DNA of 35,539 nucleotides from Legionella fairfieldensis ATCC 49588 (GCF_000621525.1 NZ_JHYC01000030.1:1-35539), one strand, 5' to 3'; numbered from the stretch's first letter, positions 7,851 through 19,731 are shown. Notes: generated by a model from the letters alone, not told the origin. Program-made: numbers and translations.

Positions 7851-8984
7851 TTATCCTCTTGATAAGAAAACCGTTTGATCATTGTGGGTCTCCGATGCAG
7901 GTTCGGAAGGATTAATCACCGCGAGCAATGTTTCGGTTTGTTGGTAAGCATTTTTATTTCCAAAAAAGTGAAATAGGGGCCGACTTATATAATCTGCAGT
8001 TTTAATTGTCGTATAACCAACGATGCCGGCTAAAGAACCATAAAGCACTGAATAAGATAACGAAGTATTCATATCACTAAATCGATAATACAAATACAAT
8101 TCAGAAAATCCTACCCCTAAAGCAGCCATTGCAGCAAACATTAAGCTTGCTTTTTGGGTCCTTTCTTTGTTTCTTACAGTAAGTAGCCTTTCCACAGCGT
8201 TTAGTAAATGAATTAATTGACTAGAATCAATTTTTGAAAATTCTAAAAAACGTACGCGTAAAATAGACTCTAAATAGTCAGAAGCTTTTTGGGTACAGTA
8301 ATAGGGTTCTGCATCCAGACGAAGCAGTTCGATTCGTAAACCAAGTAGATTTTTATAAAAATTATTTAATTGTCTTTCTTGTGGGGTTTTTAAATTTTCT
8401 TGTAACGACGTAGAATAGAAGCAATCCCTGTAGATACGTAGTAGTTTTTCGCTATAGACACCTACGTCTTCCGCCTTTTTGGCAAAACTATCCGATTGAA
8501 GATAATCACTAAATTGCTTCAGGAGCAGTTCAATTTCTTGAGAAGGTAGAAAAGGGATAGTAAAATTATAATCATTTATTGCAGCTTGTATTTCTGGAGG
8601 TAATGCCTGATCGCCGCATTTTAATCGGTCTTCATTCAGTTGCTGTGAAATTTTATTAAAAAGATTCCGTCGTTCTATACTATCTTCCTGTTTTTTTAAG
8701 TACAAAAAGACATTCTTTAACTCCTCCACTCTATCTTGGCTATTAAACTCCATGTGCTGATGAGGAACAGCATCTCCTAATCTTGAAAATTCAATCGCGG
8801 GATTATGCATCAATACATGTGCTGGATCTTCTGCAAATCGTATTCTCCTCATATTAAGATTTTCAGCTAGAAATGAGATTTCAAGAGCGTGTTTTTTGCT
8901 GAAATAGAGAGTAAGGTAAGAGCCAGATATAACAACATGATTTATTAAATAGTTTCCCTTGGTTTTAAAAGAATAAACAAACAT
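7851..8984 (-). CDS. Unrecognised 377-residue protein with C-terminal membrane hairpin
   Basis: I do not recognise the family. Residues 1 to about 280 are soluble, mainly helical and charged. Two hydrophobic stretches follow, near 285-305 (LMFAAMAALGVGFSELYLYY) and 312-335 (YSVLYGSLAGIVGYTTIKTA), separated by a short turn, so they could form a membrane hairpin. The last ~35 residues are polar. There is no signal peptide. The ATG at 8984 has only a weak upstream GGGT; an ATG at residue 45 (8852) is an alternative start. It stands alone between the duplicated island and the polysaccharide genes. Soluble body plus hairpin is seen in some host-membrane-targeted effectors of intracellular bacteria, but that role is only a guess. 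Confidence 0.65.
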   Translation of the reverse strand: MFVYSFKTKGNYLINHVVISGSYLTLYFSKKHALEISFLAENLNMRRIRFAEDPAHVLMHNPAIEFSRLGDAVPHQHMEFNSQDRVEELKNVFLYLKKQEDSIERRNLFNKISQQLNEDRLKCGDQALPPEIQAAINDYNFTIPFLPSQEIELLLKQFSDYLQSDSFAKKAEDVGVYSEKLLRIYRDCFYSTSLQENLKTPQERQLNNFYKNLLGLRIELLRLDAEPYYCTQKASDYLESILRVRFLEFSKIDSSQLIHLLNAVERLLTVRNKERTQKASLMFAAMAALGVGFSELYLYYRFSDMNTSLSYSVLYGSLAGIVGYTTIKTADYISRPLFHFFGNKNAYQQTETLLAVINPSEPASETHNDQTVFLSRG

Positions 8985-9142
8985 AATTAACCCATAATCT
9001 CACATACCTATTCTATTGGATTAGAATAATATCACACTTAGATCAATAAATACCTAATTATGTTTTATATTATACAAAACAGGTGATTAATGAATACTCT
9101 TATCAATGGCAGAATTAACAAAATCAGGAATAATACGACATT

Positions 9143-10342
9143 TTAAGGCTTGACCTCTTTCTCACTAAGACCAAGCGCCATAAGTAAAATGAAAAAATAG
9201 CCAGATCCTGAATAAAATAAGAGTGAGTCAGATAAATTTCCCACTATAAAAAGAGCCAACGCAGCCAATGCTACGGGGCGCATCGCGTCCAAACGCCAAC
9301 AAGCTTTTAGCAAGCTAAAAAAGAACCCGAGTAAAATAGCAAAACCAACCAAACCAAATTCAACAAGTGTTAACCAATATTGATTATGCGGTTCCCATAA
9401 ACGATGTCCCCAGGCAGGTACGGGATTTTCCCTGGCAAAATAATCCGTAAAGCTCGCGGTACCATTACCAAAAACAGGGTGTTGTTTAAAAAGAGTCTGT
9501 GCAATGGCTTGAAACTGTAAGCGAAAACCAACACCGGATGTATTCTTATTGTTTTGTTTATACTGTTTGACTTCCCATGCAAGGGTATCAACGCGGTTTT
9601 TTACAGTAGAATTCTGAGTATAAACCAGCATAAAAGCGGAACAAATAATTACAATACCTGCTATTGCTTTACGCCACGAACAGATTTGTAACATAAACAA
9701 AGACATCAACAACAAATAAATTATATAGCCTGTACGACCCTCATTAATAAAAAAGAGATAATAGCTCAAAAGCAGGAAGCTCAGGATATAACCCAGACGA
9801 ACCAGGAGACGTTGCTGCTTATAAGTGAATAAAATAGCTAAATAGGCAGCAAAAGCACCCATCAAACCACTTATAATATGGTTTCTAAACACACGATCAG
9901 GATTAATATTAAACAAAGATAAATAACCATTAAATTTTAATGCAGCCAGACTGGACGTAATGATCATGGCAAGCAAGAAAGCATGTAAAGCCATTTGTCT
10001 GGTTTTTACATTGCGAAAACCTACGATTAATACAGGCAGATAAAGCAGTTTACTGTATTTTTCCACCACAAATAACTTATCAGCAAGAGTAGCCGGACTC
10101 CATAAACAAGCGATACAAGCCATCACAAATAAACCAATACCCGCTTTTCCCCATCCTTTTGCAAACAAAGCAACCGCTTCTTTGCGATAAGCAGATACGG
10201 ATAAAATGGCAATCATCGACAAACCAAGAGAAATGCTCTTTCCGGTAGAGCTTATAGGTAAAATTAAAAACGATGCTGCCAAAAGAAAAGGGATTACGCG
10301 CTGAACAGACAGCTTTGGTGAAAAATCCGTTACGACTTCCAT
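9143..10342 (-). CDS. O-antigen ligase / Wzy-type polysaccharide membrane protein
   Basis: A 399-residue inner-membrane protein with about ten to twelve hydrophobic segments. The large periplasmic loop near residues 275-325 has the pattern typical of the O-antigen ligase/polymerase (Wzy_C) family: GVGFRLQFQAIAQTLFKQHP, then FGNGTASFTDYF and EPHNQYWLTLVEFGLVG. Such proteins join O-polysaccharide to lipid A-core or polymerise repeat units from undecaprenyl carriers; which of the two cannot be told. Its start lies 3 bp after the stop of the glycosyltransferase, so the two are co-transcribed and probably act on the same lipopolysaccharide. Confidence 0.8.
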   Translation of the reverse strand: MEVVTDFSPKLSVQRVIPFLLAASFLILPISSTGKSISLGLSMIAILSVSAYRKEAVALFAKGWGKAGIGLFVMACIACLWSPATLADKLFVVEKYSKLLYLPVLIVGFRNVKTRQMALHAFLLAMIITSSLAALKFNGYLSLFNINPDRVFRNHIISGLMGAFAAYLAILFTYKQQRLLVRLGYILSFLLLSYYLFFINEGRTGYIIYLLLMSLFMLQICSWRKAIAGIVIICSAFMLVYTQNSTVKNRVDTLAWEVKQYKQNNKNTSGVGFRLQFQAIAQTLFKQHPVFGNGTASFTDYFARENPVPAWGHRLWEPHNQYWLTLVEFGLVGFAILLGFFFSLLKACWRLDAMRPVALAALALFIVGNLSDSLLFYSGSGYFFILLMALGLSEKEVKP

Positions 10343-10345
10343 TGA

Positions 10346-11119
10346 TTAATTCTCTCTCACTGTATTAGGTAGCTGATGCCATTGTGAATCACGATAAATC
10401 TGCTTGATACCGCGATAAAAGGTGCCCTGTGCGTTAAAAACGGCAAATAAAAATCCGGCTTTGCCATCTAAAAAGCCCCGTTGTAAAAAATAACAACGGA
10501 AAAACATCCAGCCAGTACCTAATAAAGTCTTGGCAAAATTGGCTTTTTTATGCGTTTCAATTTTAATTTTTGCACTATAAGACGAGTAACGATTAATCTT
10601 ATATAGCGCATGACTAATATCCTGAAAAGAATTATGCATAATCGCTTTTTTTAATTTCTTTATACACGCCGTGGACGGCAAAATAATTTTTTCATGAACA
10701 ATGTCATTACTGTAGCGTGCCCCTTCTCGCTTAAAAAGACGAACATGTCTTTTGGGGCTTGAGGAAAAACGCAATGGCTTACCATAAAAATTCATACGGA
10801 TTGGTATTCGATAAGCATCGGCTTCATTGCTAACCATTACCGTTTGGATAGCCTCTTTTAACAGCGTGCTAACCGTTTCATCCGCATCCAGATTAAGTAC
10901 CCACGTCCCTGTCGCATGACTTAAAGCTCTTTGTTTTTGAACACCGTAACCTTGCCAATCAGTGCAATATACTTTTTCTGTATATTCTTTCGCAATAGCA
11001 ACGGTATGATCAGTACTCCCTGAATCCAAAACAATGATTTCATCAGCCCAACGTACTGATTCAAGACAATGCCTGATATTTGCCTCTTCATTTTTTGCAA
11101 TAATAATGACACTAAGCAC
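10346..11119 (-). CDS. Family 2 glycosyltransferase (WaaE/KdtX-like, LPS core)
   Basis: A 257-residue GT-A fold enzyme that should transfer a sugar from a nucleotide donor to a lipopolysaccharide acceptor. It opens with the family 2 signature MLSVIIIAKNEEANIRHCLE, then WADEIIVLDSGSTDHT, and has the metal-binding DAD in LNLDADETVS near residue 78. The C-terminal third has a hydrophobic, aromatic stretch (TGWMFFRCYFLQRGFLDG) as in WaaE/KdtX-type core glucosyltransferases, which suggests membrane association. It is the first gene of a two-gene unit with the ligase-like gene. The precise sugar and acceptor are not visible. Confidence 0.8.
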   Translation of the reverse strand: MLSVIIIAKNEEANIRHCLESVRWADEIIVLDSGSTDHTVAIAKEYTEKVYCTDWQGYGVQKQRALSHATGTWVLNLDADETVSTLLKEAIQTVMVSNEADAYRIPIRMNFYGKPLRFSSSPKRHVRLFKREGARYSNDIVHEKIILPSTACIKKLKKAIMHNSFQDISHALYKINRYSSYSAKIKIETHKKANFAKTLLGTGWMFFRCYFLQRGFLDGKAGFLFAVFNAQGTFYRGIKQIYRDSQWHQLPNTVREN

Positions 11120-11295
11120 GGGAATAATTCACATTAACAAAATGCCTTATTCTAACTCCATACACTCACAAAATAAAACTTTATTTAGAGGCTGACGTAT
11201 CCAATCAGGCACAAAGTCGTTCTCTACTGACCATGCATCGGCACAGTCAGTAGGCTAAAGAGTATGTTACCCTGCCGGGGTTGAGAATAACGCTG

Positions 11296-13551
11296 CTAAC
11301 AAACGCCCTCTCGATGATCATGGCTATCAAAATGCAACTTACCATCTTTTACTTTCAAAGTAACATGACCACCATTTGCCAACTTGCCAAAGAGTAATTC
11401 ATCCGCCAAAGGTTTTTTTACATTGTCCTGGATTAAGCGAGCCATTGGCCGAGCGCCCATTGTTTTATCATAACCATGTTCCACGAGCCAATCCCGAGCC
11501 GCTTTATCCACTTTAAAGGTTACCCCTTTATTGCTTAGTTGCTCATCCAGTTCCATGATAAATTTATCGACCACTAAACCAATAGTCATGGCATCAAGAG
11601 GAGCAAAATTAATAATTGCGTCCAATCGATTCCTAAACTCAGGACTAAATTGACGCTTAATAACCTCCAAACCGTCATTACTATTATCCTGCAATGAAAA
11701 CCCGATGGATGTTCTGGTGATTTCGCTTGCTCCGGCATTACTTGTCATCACTAAAATGACATGACGGAAATCGGCCTGACGTCCGTTAGTATCTGTCAAT
11801 GTACCATGATCCATAATTTGAAGTAACAAATTAAATACGTCAGAATGTGCCTTTTCGATTTCATCGAGAAGCAAGACTGCATGCGGATTCTTGGTAACAG
11901 CCTCAGTAAGCAAACCGCCTTGATCATAGCCCACATAACCGGGAGGTGCACCAATGAGACGAGAAACAGTATGCTTTTCCATATATTCCGACATGTCAAA
12001 GCGCAGTAATTCTATCCCTAATACATTCGCTAGCTGTCGGGTCACTTCTGTTTTACCTACTCCGGTAGGACCTGCAAACAGAAAGCAGCCGACTGGTTTT
12101 TGTGGTTCACGTAGTCCTGAGCGAGCCAGTTTAATCGCAGAAGCCAGCGCTGTGATAGCATTGTCCTGACCATACACTAATAATTTTAGATCCCGCTCCA
12201 GATTTCGTAACGTATCCTTGTCGCGTGCAGAGACTTTTTTAACAGGGATACGTGCAATTTTGGCCACTACGCTTTCAATTTCAGTGACGCTAATTATTTT
12301 TTTACGCTTGTTCGCTGTAAGCAGGTTCTGATAAGCACCCGCTTCATCGACCACATCGATTGCTTTATCCGGCAGGAAGCGATCATTAATGTACTTGGCC
12401 GATAATTCAGCAGCAGCTTTTAGTGCAGCAATAGAAAACTTAACGCCGTGATGCTCTTCAAGACGTCCTTTTAACCCTTTAAGGATTTCAAAGGTTTCAT
12501 CCACGCTGGGTTCTGTAATGTCAATTTTTTGGAAACGACGGGCAAGCGCTCTGTCTTTTTCGAAAATGCCACGATATTCTTGATAAGTAGTCGAACCAAT
12601 GCATTTTAACTCGCCATTGGCAAGTAATGGTTTGATAAGATTTGATGCATCCATTACGCCCCCAGAAGCAGCACCTGCCCCGATAATGGTATGAATTTCA
12701 TCAATAAACAAGACGGCACCATCTTGCTGACCCAGTTGTTTTAAAACTGCTTTCAAACGTTTTTCAAAATCGCCACGGTATTTAGTCCCAGCCAATAACG
12801 CTCCCAGATCCAGAGAATAAACAACACAATTGCCAATTGCCTCCGGTACTTCACCATCTACAATTCGGCGGGCCAATCCTTCAGCAATCGCCGTTTTACC
12901 AACACCAGCCTCACCGACCAACAAAGGATTATTTTTGCGCCGACGACACAATACCTGTATAGTCCGTTGAATTTCTTCATGACGGCCAATAAGTGGATCA
13001 ATTTTACCTAAACGCGCGCGCTTATTAAGATTCATGCAATAACTTTCAAGAGGTGATTCGCTGCCTTCACCCATTGTCTCCTCATCCATCGCCTGAATAC
13101 CATCTTGCAGGTTATGATATTTGGACACACCATGAGAAATGTAGTTAATCACATCTAAACGAGTAATATTTTCTCGACGTAAAAAATAAACTGCCTGACT
13201 TTCCTGCTCACTAAAAATTGCAGCTAAAACATTAGCACCAGTGACTTCTGTTTTCCCTGCTGATTGAACATGAAACACAGCACGCTGTAATACGCGTTGA
13301 AAACCAAGAGTAGGTTGAGTTTCCCGCTCCAGTTCATCGTCTGGAATTCGAGGAGTGGTTTCATCAATAAATTCAAGTAAATCATGACGTAGCGAATCAA
13401 TGTTAGCCTCACAAGCCTGCAATACATTCCCTGCGGCCGGATTATCAAGTAATGATAATAGCAAATGTTCCACGGTCATAAACTCATGCCGTTTTTCTTT
13501 TGCTTCTTTAAAGGCCAGATTTAAGGTGAACTCAAGTTCTTTGTTTAACAT
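11296..13551 (-). CDS. clpA: ATP-dependent Clp protease ATPase subunit ClpA
   Basis: The AAA+ unfoldase that feeds substrates to ClpP. The frame is open upstream, but the start is the ATG at 13551 ([11 protein letters not shown]), with AGGAG seven bases before it; this gives 751 residues, close to the E. coli length. An N-domain (1 to ~145) that binds ClpS is followed by D1 with Walker A GEAGVGKT (213-220) and Walker B VLFIDE (280-285), then D2 with Walker A GPTGVGKT (494-501) and Walker B VLLLDE (559-564). The ClpP-docking loop has IGF at 616-618. No middle domain is present, which separates it from ClpB. clpS lies 28 bp upstream on the same strand. Confidence 0.98.
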   Translation of the reverse strand: MLNKELEFTLNLAFKEAKEKRHEFMTVEHLLLSLLDNPAAGNVLQACEANIDSLRHDLLEFIDETTPRIPDDELERETQPTLGFQRVLQRAVFHVQSAGKTEVTGANVLAAIFSEQESQAVYFLRRENITRLDVINYISHGVSKYHNLQDGIQAMDEETMGEGSESPLESYCMNLNKRARLGKIDPLIGRHEEIQRTIQVLCRRRKNNPLLVGEAGVGKTAIAEGLARRIVDGEVPEAIGNCVVYSLDLGALLAGTKYRGDFEKRLKAVLKQLGQQDGAVLFIDEIHTIIGAGAASGGVMDASNLIKPLLANGELKCIGSTTYQEYRGIFEKDRALARRFQKIDITEPSVDETFEILKGLKGRLEEHHGVKFSIAALKAAAELSAKYINDRFLPDKAIDVVDEAGAYQNLLTANKRKKIISVTEIESVVAKIARIPVKKVSARDKDTLRNLERDLKLLVYGQDNAITALASAIKLARSGLREPQKPVGCFLFAGPTGVGKTEVTRQLANVLGIELLRFDMSEYMEKHTVSRLIGAPPGYVGYDQGGLLTEAVTKNPHAVLLLDEIEKAHSDVFNLLLQIMDHGTLTDTNGRQADFRHVILVMTSNAGASEITRTSIGFSLQDNSNDGLEVIKRQFSPEFRNRLDAIINFAPLDAMTIGLVVDKFIMELDEQLSNKGVTFKVDKAARDWLVEHGYDKTMGARPMARLIQDNVKKPLADELLFGKLANGGHVTLKVKDGKLHFDSHDHREGVC

Positions 13552-13579
13552 GTTATCGCTCCTCTCCAGCCACCACCAG

Positions 13580-13903
13580 TTATTCGGGTTCCATAGTACA
13601 TAGCAGGGGGTGCTGATTGCTTCTGGCATAATCATTAACCAGAGCTACTTTCGTTTCTGCTATATCTCTAGTAAATACACCACAAACTCCCTTTCCTACA
13701 ATATGAACCTGTAACATCACCTGGGTTGCCAATTCTTCATTAAGATGAAAGAATCGTTTTAATACATCCACAACAAACTCCATCGGAGTGTAATCGTCGT
13801 TGAGCAAGATAACTTTATATTTTTTCGGCTCCTTAAGCGCAGGTAGAGCCTTTGACTCAGCCACCTTACGTTCAATTATTTCCTCTAAAGACCACGTACT
13901 CAT
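13580..13903 (-). CDS. clpS: ClpA adaptor ClpS
   Basis: A 107-residue adaptor that recognises N-degron substrates and hands them to ClpAP. The core [19 protein letters not shown] holds the binding-pocket residues Asn35, Asp36 and Asp37, and [20 protein letters not shown] holds His67 and the ClpA-contacting surface. The disordered N-terminal ~25 residues needed for delivery are present. It directly precedes clpA, the usual arrangement. Confidence 0.98.
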   Translation of the reverse strand: MSTWSLEEIIERKVAESKALPALKEPKKYKVILLNDDYTPMEFVVDVLKRFFHLNEELATQVMLQVHIVGKGVCGVFTRDIAETKVALVNDYARSNQHPLLCTMEPE

Positions 13904-14147
13904 TTACATACACCCTTTATTAATTTTATAGACTTACAACGAGCATTTGGCCAGTAAAAATTAATTTAATTAATGAAAAAATTAAACCCTGTCATAATCA
14001 GTGACATCCTGATTAGATAGCATACATATTGGCCTGAACACATAGATGAAATATCAACACCTGGTATCCTGAATGAAGCTTTACTCAACTATTTAACGCG
14101 ATGTCTCTGAACAGGCAATAACGTCCGCTCAAGAAGAATGCCTGCGC

Positions 14148-14330
14148 TCCCGGTCTTCCCATTCGCCTTAAGTTTTACTTGACTTTTAATGATACCCAGT
14201 ACTGCGGCTTGTCTGCGATACCCAAAGATTGTGGCATACTGCCAATCTCTTACTGGATGTCGTGCACACAAGCCACGGCACGCAGGCTTTACGGGTGTCA
14301 AAAACTTAAGGCGAATGGGAAGGAAGCTCC
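14148..14330. repeat. Long imperfect palindrome (MITE-like or structured repeat) between clpS and icd
   Basis: A perfect 22-bp inverted repeat (14155-14176 against 14301-14322, CTTCCCATTCGCCTTAAG and on) encloses an interior that is itself roughly palindromic. GGCTTGT, CCCA and ATTG motifs occur in mirrored order around a central hairpin at about 14227-14250. The whole ~180 bases could fold into one long hairpin. Short reading frames on both strands here (14089-14415) are products of this symmetry. It accounts for most of the 600-bp gap between clpS and icd. It has no transposase, so a non-autonomous element or an intergenic structured repeat fits best. Confidence 0.65.
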
Positions 14331-14419
14331 GGGTTGTACCCAAAACGCAGCAATTCAACAATCAATCGATACCTGGCCTTTGAAAATGATACCAAAATGC
14401 CGTCTTTGCGAATAAAGTA

Positions 14420-14446
14420 AAGCAATTGACCAATTTTCAATTGCTT
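14420..14446 (-). terminator. Possible terminator of icd
   Basis: A perfect 10-bp inverted repeat (AAGCAATTGA and TCAATTGCTT) with a 7-base loop lies 60 bp past the icd stop codon. On the minus strand it is followed by the T-rich TACTTTATT. The stem is A/T-rich and the T-tract interrupted, so termination would be weak. Confidence 0.35.
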
Positions 14447-14505
14447 CGCTAACCTTCGTCAAGACGATTACTTTATACCGACCGATTAAAGATACCCGTG
14501 TTCAA

Positions 14506-15768
14506 TTACATATGATTTATAATTGCCTGAGCAAAACCAGAGCAACTTACACAAGTCGCTCCATCCATAAGACGCTCAAAATCATAGGTAACAGTCTTTG
14601 CTTCAATAGCTCCTTCTACGCCTTTAATGATGTGATCTGCTGCTTCAAACCAACCCATATGACGCAGCATCATCTCTGCTGAAAGAATTAATGATCCCGG
14701 ATTTACTTTATCAAGACCTGCATAACGTGGGGCTGTACCATGGGTCGCCTCAAAAACCGCTGTTTCATCACCCATATTAGCACCGGGTGCAATACCAATC
14801 CCGCCAACCTGAGCAGCAAGGGCATCAGAAATATAATCACCATTTAAATTAAGCGTTGCAATTACACTATAATCTTCGGGTCTTAATAAAATTTGTTGTA
14901 AAAAAGCATCTGCAATTACATCTTTCACAATAATGGGTTTGCCAGTATTGGGATTAGTCAATTGCATCCATGGACCACCCTGATATTCCGTTGCACCAAA
15001 ACAGTCGCGCGCAACCCCATATCCCCAGTCTTTAAAAGCACCTTCAGTAAACTTCATAATATTACCCTTATGAACCAACGTTACTGAATCGCGTTCGTTG
15101 TCAATAGCATATTGAATCGCTGCTTTCACTAAACGAGAAGTACCCTGTTGTGAAACGGGTTTAATTCCTATTCCACAATTCTCAGGGAAACGGATTTTGC
15201 TTACGCCCATTTCCTGCTGTAAAAAATGAATAATTTTTTTAGCCTCAGGCGAGTTAGCCTGCCATTCTATTCCCGCATAAATATCTTCTGAATTTTCACG
15301 GAAAATTACCATATTGGTTTTCCATGGCTCTTTAACAGGGCTTGGTGTTCCAGAAAAATAGCGTATCGGGCGTAAACAGGTATAAAGATCCAGTTTTTGC
15401 CGAATCGCTACATTCAATGAGCGAATACCGCCCCCTACTGGCGTCGTTAAAGGTCCTTTAATCGATATTACAAATTTTCTCATTGCCTCGATGGTTTCCT
15501 GAGGTAACCATTGATCAGCCCCATACACTTTGGTAGCTTTCTCACCAGCATAAATTTCCATCCAGGCAATTTTCTTTTTATCACCATACGCTTTTGCGAC
15601 TGCCGCATCAACAACCCTAAGCATTGCAGGAGTAACATCGACGCCAATCCCATCTCCTTCCATAAAAGGAATAATAGGAAAATTCGGTATTTTTAATGAT
15701 AAATCAGAGGCAACCGTAATAATCTCGCCCTGAGCAGGTACGTGAATCTTTTCAAATGTCATAGACAA
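14506..15768 (-). CDS. icd: NADP-dependent isocitrate dehydrogenase
   Basis: Converts isocitrate to 2-oxoglutarate and CO2 in the citric acid cycle, making NADPH; cytoplasmic homodimer. The 420 residues match the E. coli enzyme throughout. [13 protein letters not shown] holds the substrate-binding serine (Ser117, equivalent to the Ser phosphorylated by AceK in E. coli). [13 protein letters not shown] and the C-terminal [14 protein letters not shown] with [20 protein letters not shown] are the family signatures. Residues equivalent to the NADP-selecting Tyr345, Tyr391 and Arg395 are retained, with Arg in place of Lys344. GGAG lies six bases before the ATG. It is monocistronic and divergent from rluE. 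Confidence 0.98.
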   Translation of the reverse strand: MSMTFEKIHVPAQGEIITVASDLSLKIPNFPIIPFMEGDGIGVDVTPAMLRVVDAAVAKAYGDKKKIAWMEIYAGEKATKVYGADQWLPQETIEAMRKFVISIKGPLTTPVGGGIRSLNVAIRQKLDLYTCLRPIRYFSGTPSPVKEPWKTNMVIFRENSEDIYAGIEWQANSPEAKKIIHFLQQEMGVSKIRFPENCGIGIKPVSQQGTSRLVKAAIQYAIDNERDSVTLVHKGNIMKFTEGAFKDWGYGVARDCFGATEYQGGPWMQLTNPNTGKPIIVKDVIADAFLQQILLRPEDYSVIATLNLNGDYISDALAAQVGGIGIAPGANMGDETAVFEATHGTAPRYAGLDKVNPGSLILSAEMMLRHMGWFEAADHIIKGVEGAIEAKTVTYDFERLMDGATCVSCSGFAQAIINHM

Positions 15769-15867
15769 CTCCGTATGGATTAAAGCAGGTAATCATAACA
15801 CGCCAAAACCCTTTGTCCCAAATAGGTTTCCCTGCATGATAATCTTTTTTTAATGGGGATACACCAG

Positions 15868-15895
15868 TTGACAATTCTACAATCCTGGCCAAAAT
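15868..15895 (+). promoter_or_regulatory. Possible sigma-70 promoter for rluE
   Basis: A perfect TTGACA at 15868-15873 is followed after 16 bases by CAAAAT (15890-15895), which matches four of six bases of the -10 consensus. It lies about 40 bp before the rluE start in the 167-bp divergent gap with icd. Motif match only. Confidence 0.35.
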
Positions 15896-15935
15896 AGCGA
15901 AGTGTTAACTGACCCTGAATTTTTGAGAAAGTGTT

Positions 15936-16475
15936 ATGCGTCAAATTTTGCTATTTAATAAACCATTTGGAGTAGTGAGTCAGTTTACTGGTTCTCTTCA
16001 TGAAGAAACGCTTGCCTCTTATATCAACTTACCTGATTTTTATGCCGCAGGACGGCTGGACAAAAATAGCGAGGGGCTGTTATTGCTCACCAATGATGGA
16101 AAATTGCAACACTACTTAAGTCATCCTGCTTTCAATAAGCGAAAGTATTATTGGGTTCAAGTGGAGGGAATCCCACATGAAGAAGATTTATTACCATTAA
16201 AACAAGGTCTGGTTATTAAGGAAAATCAATTTTTGCCTGCTGAAGTCAGCATAATTGAAGAACCTCCATTGTGGCCAAGAACACCACCGATACGCGTTCG
16301 TAAAACAGTACCAACCAGTTGGCTTGAAATCACCTTGCGAGAAGGGAAAAACCATCAAATTCGCAAAATGACTGCTGCAATAGGTTTTCCTACTTTAAGA
16401 TTAGTGCGTCACCGTATTGCTGACTGGTCAATAGACAAATTAAAGCCGGGCGAATATCGTTTATTATCGATGTAA
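15936..16475 (+). CDS. rluE: 23S rRNA pseudouridine synthase, RluE-like
   Basis: A 179-residue member of the RsuA/RluB/E/F pseudouridine synthase family. The catalytic aspartate is Asp42 in YAAGRLDKNSEGLLLLTNDG. KYYWVQVEGIP, PPIRVRKTVPTSWLEI and NHQIRKMTAAIGFPTLRLVR closely follow RluE, which in E. coli modifies U2457 of 23S rRNA. There is no N-terminal S4 domain, as in RluE. It is ~40 residues shorter than the E. coli protein, mostly at the N-terminus. Its TAA stop is immediately followed by the stop of the convergent mreD, with no bases between. Confidence 0.9.
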   Translation: MRQILLFNKPFGVVSQFTGSLHEETLASYINLPDFYAAGRLDKNSEGLLLLTNDGKLQHYLSHPAFNKRKYYWVQVEGIPHEEDLLPLKQGLVIKENQFLPAEVSIIEEPPLWPRTPPIRVRKTVPTSWLEITLREGKNHQIRKMTAAIGFPTLRLVRHRIADWSIDKLKPGEYRLLSM

Positions 16476-16966
16476 CTACAAACCACCCTGGTGTCGATAA
16501 GTTCCTTTGGCAAGGAGAGTATCATCGGCCACTAATCTAATCCAGGGCCAAAGTAAAACACTCATTAATGTGCTGGGCAGGGACATCAGAAACTCAGCAT
16601 GATAACCAAGAGACGCATCAATCATTAAAATTGTCAGTTGATAAAAAAGACAAAAAAATCCGGTTAAAGCCATTTGTTGGCCTATTGAAAATAAAGCAAA
16701 TCGCCTTGCTTTGTTACTGGCAATCCAGGCCACCAACGTTAAGGCAAAAACATGTTCCCCCAGGACGGTCGAGAGCAACACATCCAGCGCCAGACCTACC
16801 ATTAACAGTAAAATCAGATTAAAATGATCAGGTAAAAAAAACTGCAAATAGAGAACCAGCATCAAGATCCAGGGGGGCCTAAGACCAACCAGCAGCTCAG
16901 GGAGCGGTAAAATGGTTAAAATAAGTGCCAATATTACAGCAAAGAACAAACGTACTTTTAGCGAGC

Positions 16967-16970
<4 letters not shown>
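16476..16970 (-). CDS. mreD: Rod shape-determining protein MreD
   Basis: A 164-residue inner-membrane protein with about five hydrophobic segments (PWILMLVLYLQFFLPDHFN near residue 33, LMVGLALDVLLSTVLGEH near 56). It links MreC to the lateral-wall elongation complex in rod-shaped bacteria. Its ATG overlaps the mreC stop by 4 bp, and it is the last gene of mreB-mreC-mreD. Size, hydrophobicity, the LDVLLSTVLGEH motif and position all support the call. Confidence 0.93.
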
Positions 16971-18926
<1,956 letters not shown>

Positions 18927-18968
18927 TTAACCTATCTGGTGATAAAAATCGACAGATCTTTATAAAGA

Positions 18969-19273
18969 TTCTCTGTACATGATAAAAAAACCTGTCATCC
19001 CCCTGCGAAGACTGGGATCCTTCTCTCAAGCAAAGTGAAGAGGTACGTTGAGAATAGATTCCCGTCTTCACGGAAATGAATAAAAATAATACAAAAAGAT
19101 TTAACAAGAATAAATTCCCGCCTTCGCGAGGCAATGACGTAAATAAAATCCCATAGAGTTAAATAATTTCAAATAAATCAATTAACAATTAATTACATAA
19201 AAAATGAGGATTACTCAGAGCCTGCCCGGAATGACAGTTTGTCATGTACAAAGATAAGATTTCTTTGTACATG
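18969..19273. repeat. MITE-like repeat with inverted ends upstream of mreB
   Basis: The left end has CTGTACATGATAAAAAAACC then TGTCATCC; the right end read backwards has TTTGTACATGACAAACTGTC then ATTCC, so the ends are inverted repeats of about 25-30 bases. Inside are three GTCAT/CCCG-CTTCGCG units in both orientations (near 18996-19015, 19049-19068 and 19110-19138), resembling widespread bacterial intergenic palindromes. At the right edge a perfect 12-bp inverted repeat (19243-19254 and 19262-19273) forms a hairpin. No gene is visible in the 430-bp gap between comEA and mreB. Confidence 0.55.
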
Positions 19274-19319
19274 ATGCCATCCGCTGAGAAGCGCAAATGC
19301 CTTCCCAGCAGAGTCAAAA

Positions 19320-19637
19320 CTAGTTAATTGAAAATGCTTCTTGTAATTGTGTTAAATGATTTTTAACAAATTGATGGCCCAAACCTCGCACCTGAGCCAG
19401 GTCGTCAATTGATTTAAAATGACCATGCTCTTCGCGATATTTAATAATGGCTTCAGCACGCTTTTGACCTATCCCCTTTACAGATTTAGATAACATTTTA
19501 GCATCTGCGCTATTGAGATCTATTTTCGCTTTCGGATGAGATAACTTCGTGGCATTACCAGATTCAGCGTAAGAAACCTGCTCTGGAAGACAGATAATAA
19601 ACAACGACAACGCTATAGCAAATAAATTTGCTTTCAT
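19320..19637 (-). CDS. comEA: ComEA-like helix-hairpin-helix DNA-binding protein
   Basis: A 105-residue exported protein: a signal peptide of about 24 residues (ANLFAIALSLFIICL, cleavage after SYA), then tandem helix-hairpin-helix motifs (IDLNSADAKMLSKSVKGIGQ with KRAEAIIKYREEHG, and SIDDLAQVRGLGHQFVKNHL). This is the ComEA/YbaV form, which binds incoming double-stranded DNA in the periplasm and ratchets it inward during natural transformation. AGGAG lies seven bases before the ATG. It stands alone, without comEC beside it. The family also includes proteins not shown to act in competence, so the role is by homology. Confidence 0.88.
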   Translation of the reverse strand: MKANLFAIALSLFIICLPEQVSYAESGNATKLSHPKAKIDLNSADAKMLSKSVKGIGQKRAEAIIKYREEHGHFKSIDDLAQVRGLGHQFVKNHLTQLQEAFSIN

Positions 19638-19731
19638 CGACTTCTCCTTATTGATTGGACTAAACAGGATGACAAAACCCTGTCACCTCTTCCTGTGAAA
19701 GAGGTTGGAGCGGAGTATCGCAATATTTTTT

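Noticed and set aside
11225-11254. Hairpin CTACTGAC/GTCAGTAG downstream of clpA
   Set aside because: An 8-bp stem with a 14-base loop and no T-tract; too weak to call a terminator.
14089-14415. Several overlapping reading frames on both strands between clpS and icd
   Set aside because: They coincide with the long palindrome, whose symmetry yields open frames on both strands; none resembles a known protein.
19690-19715. Hairpin CCTCTT/AAGAGG downstream of the M20 gene
   Set aside because: Short stem and no clean T-run after it on the minus strand; not enough for a terminator call.
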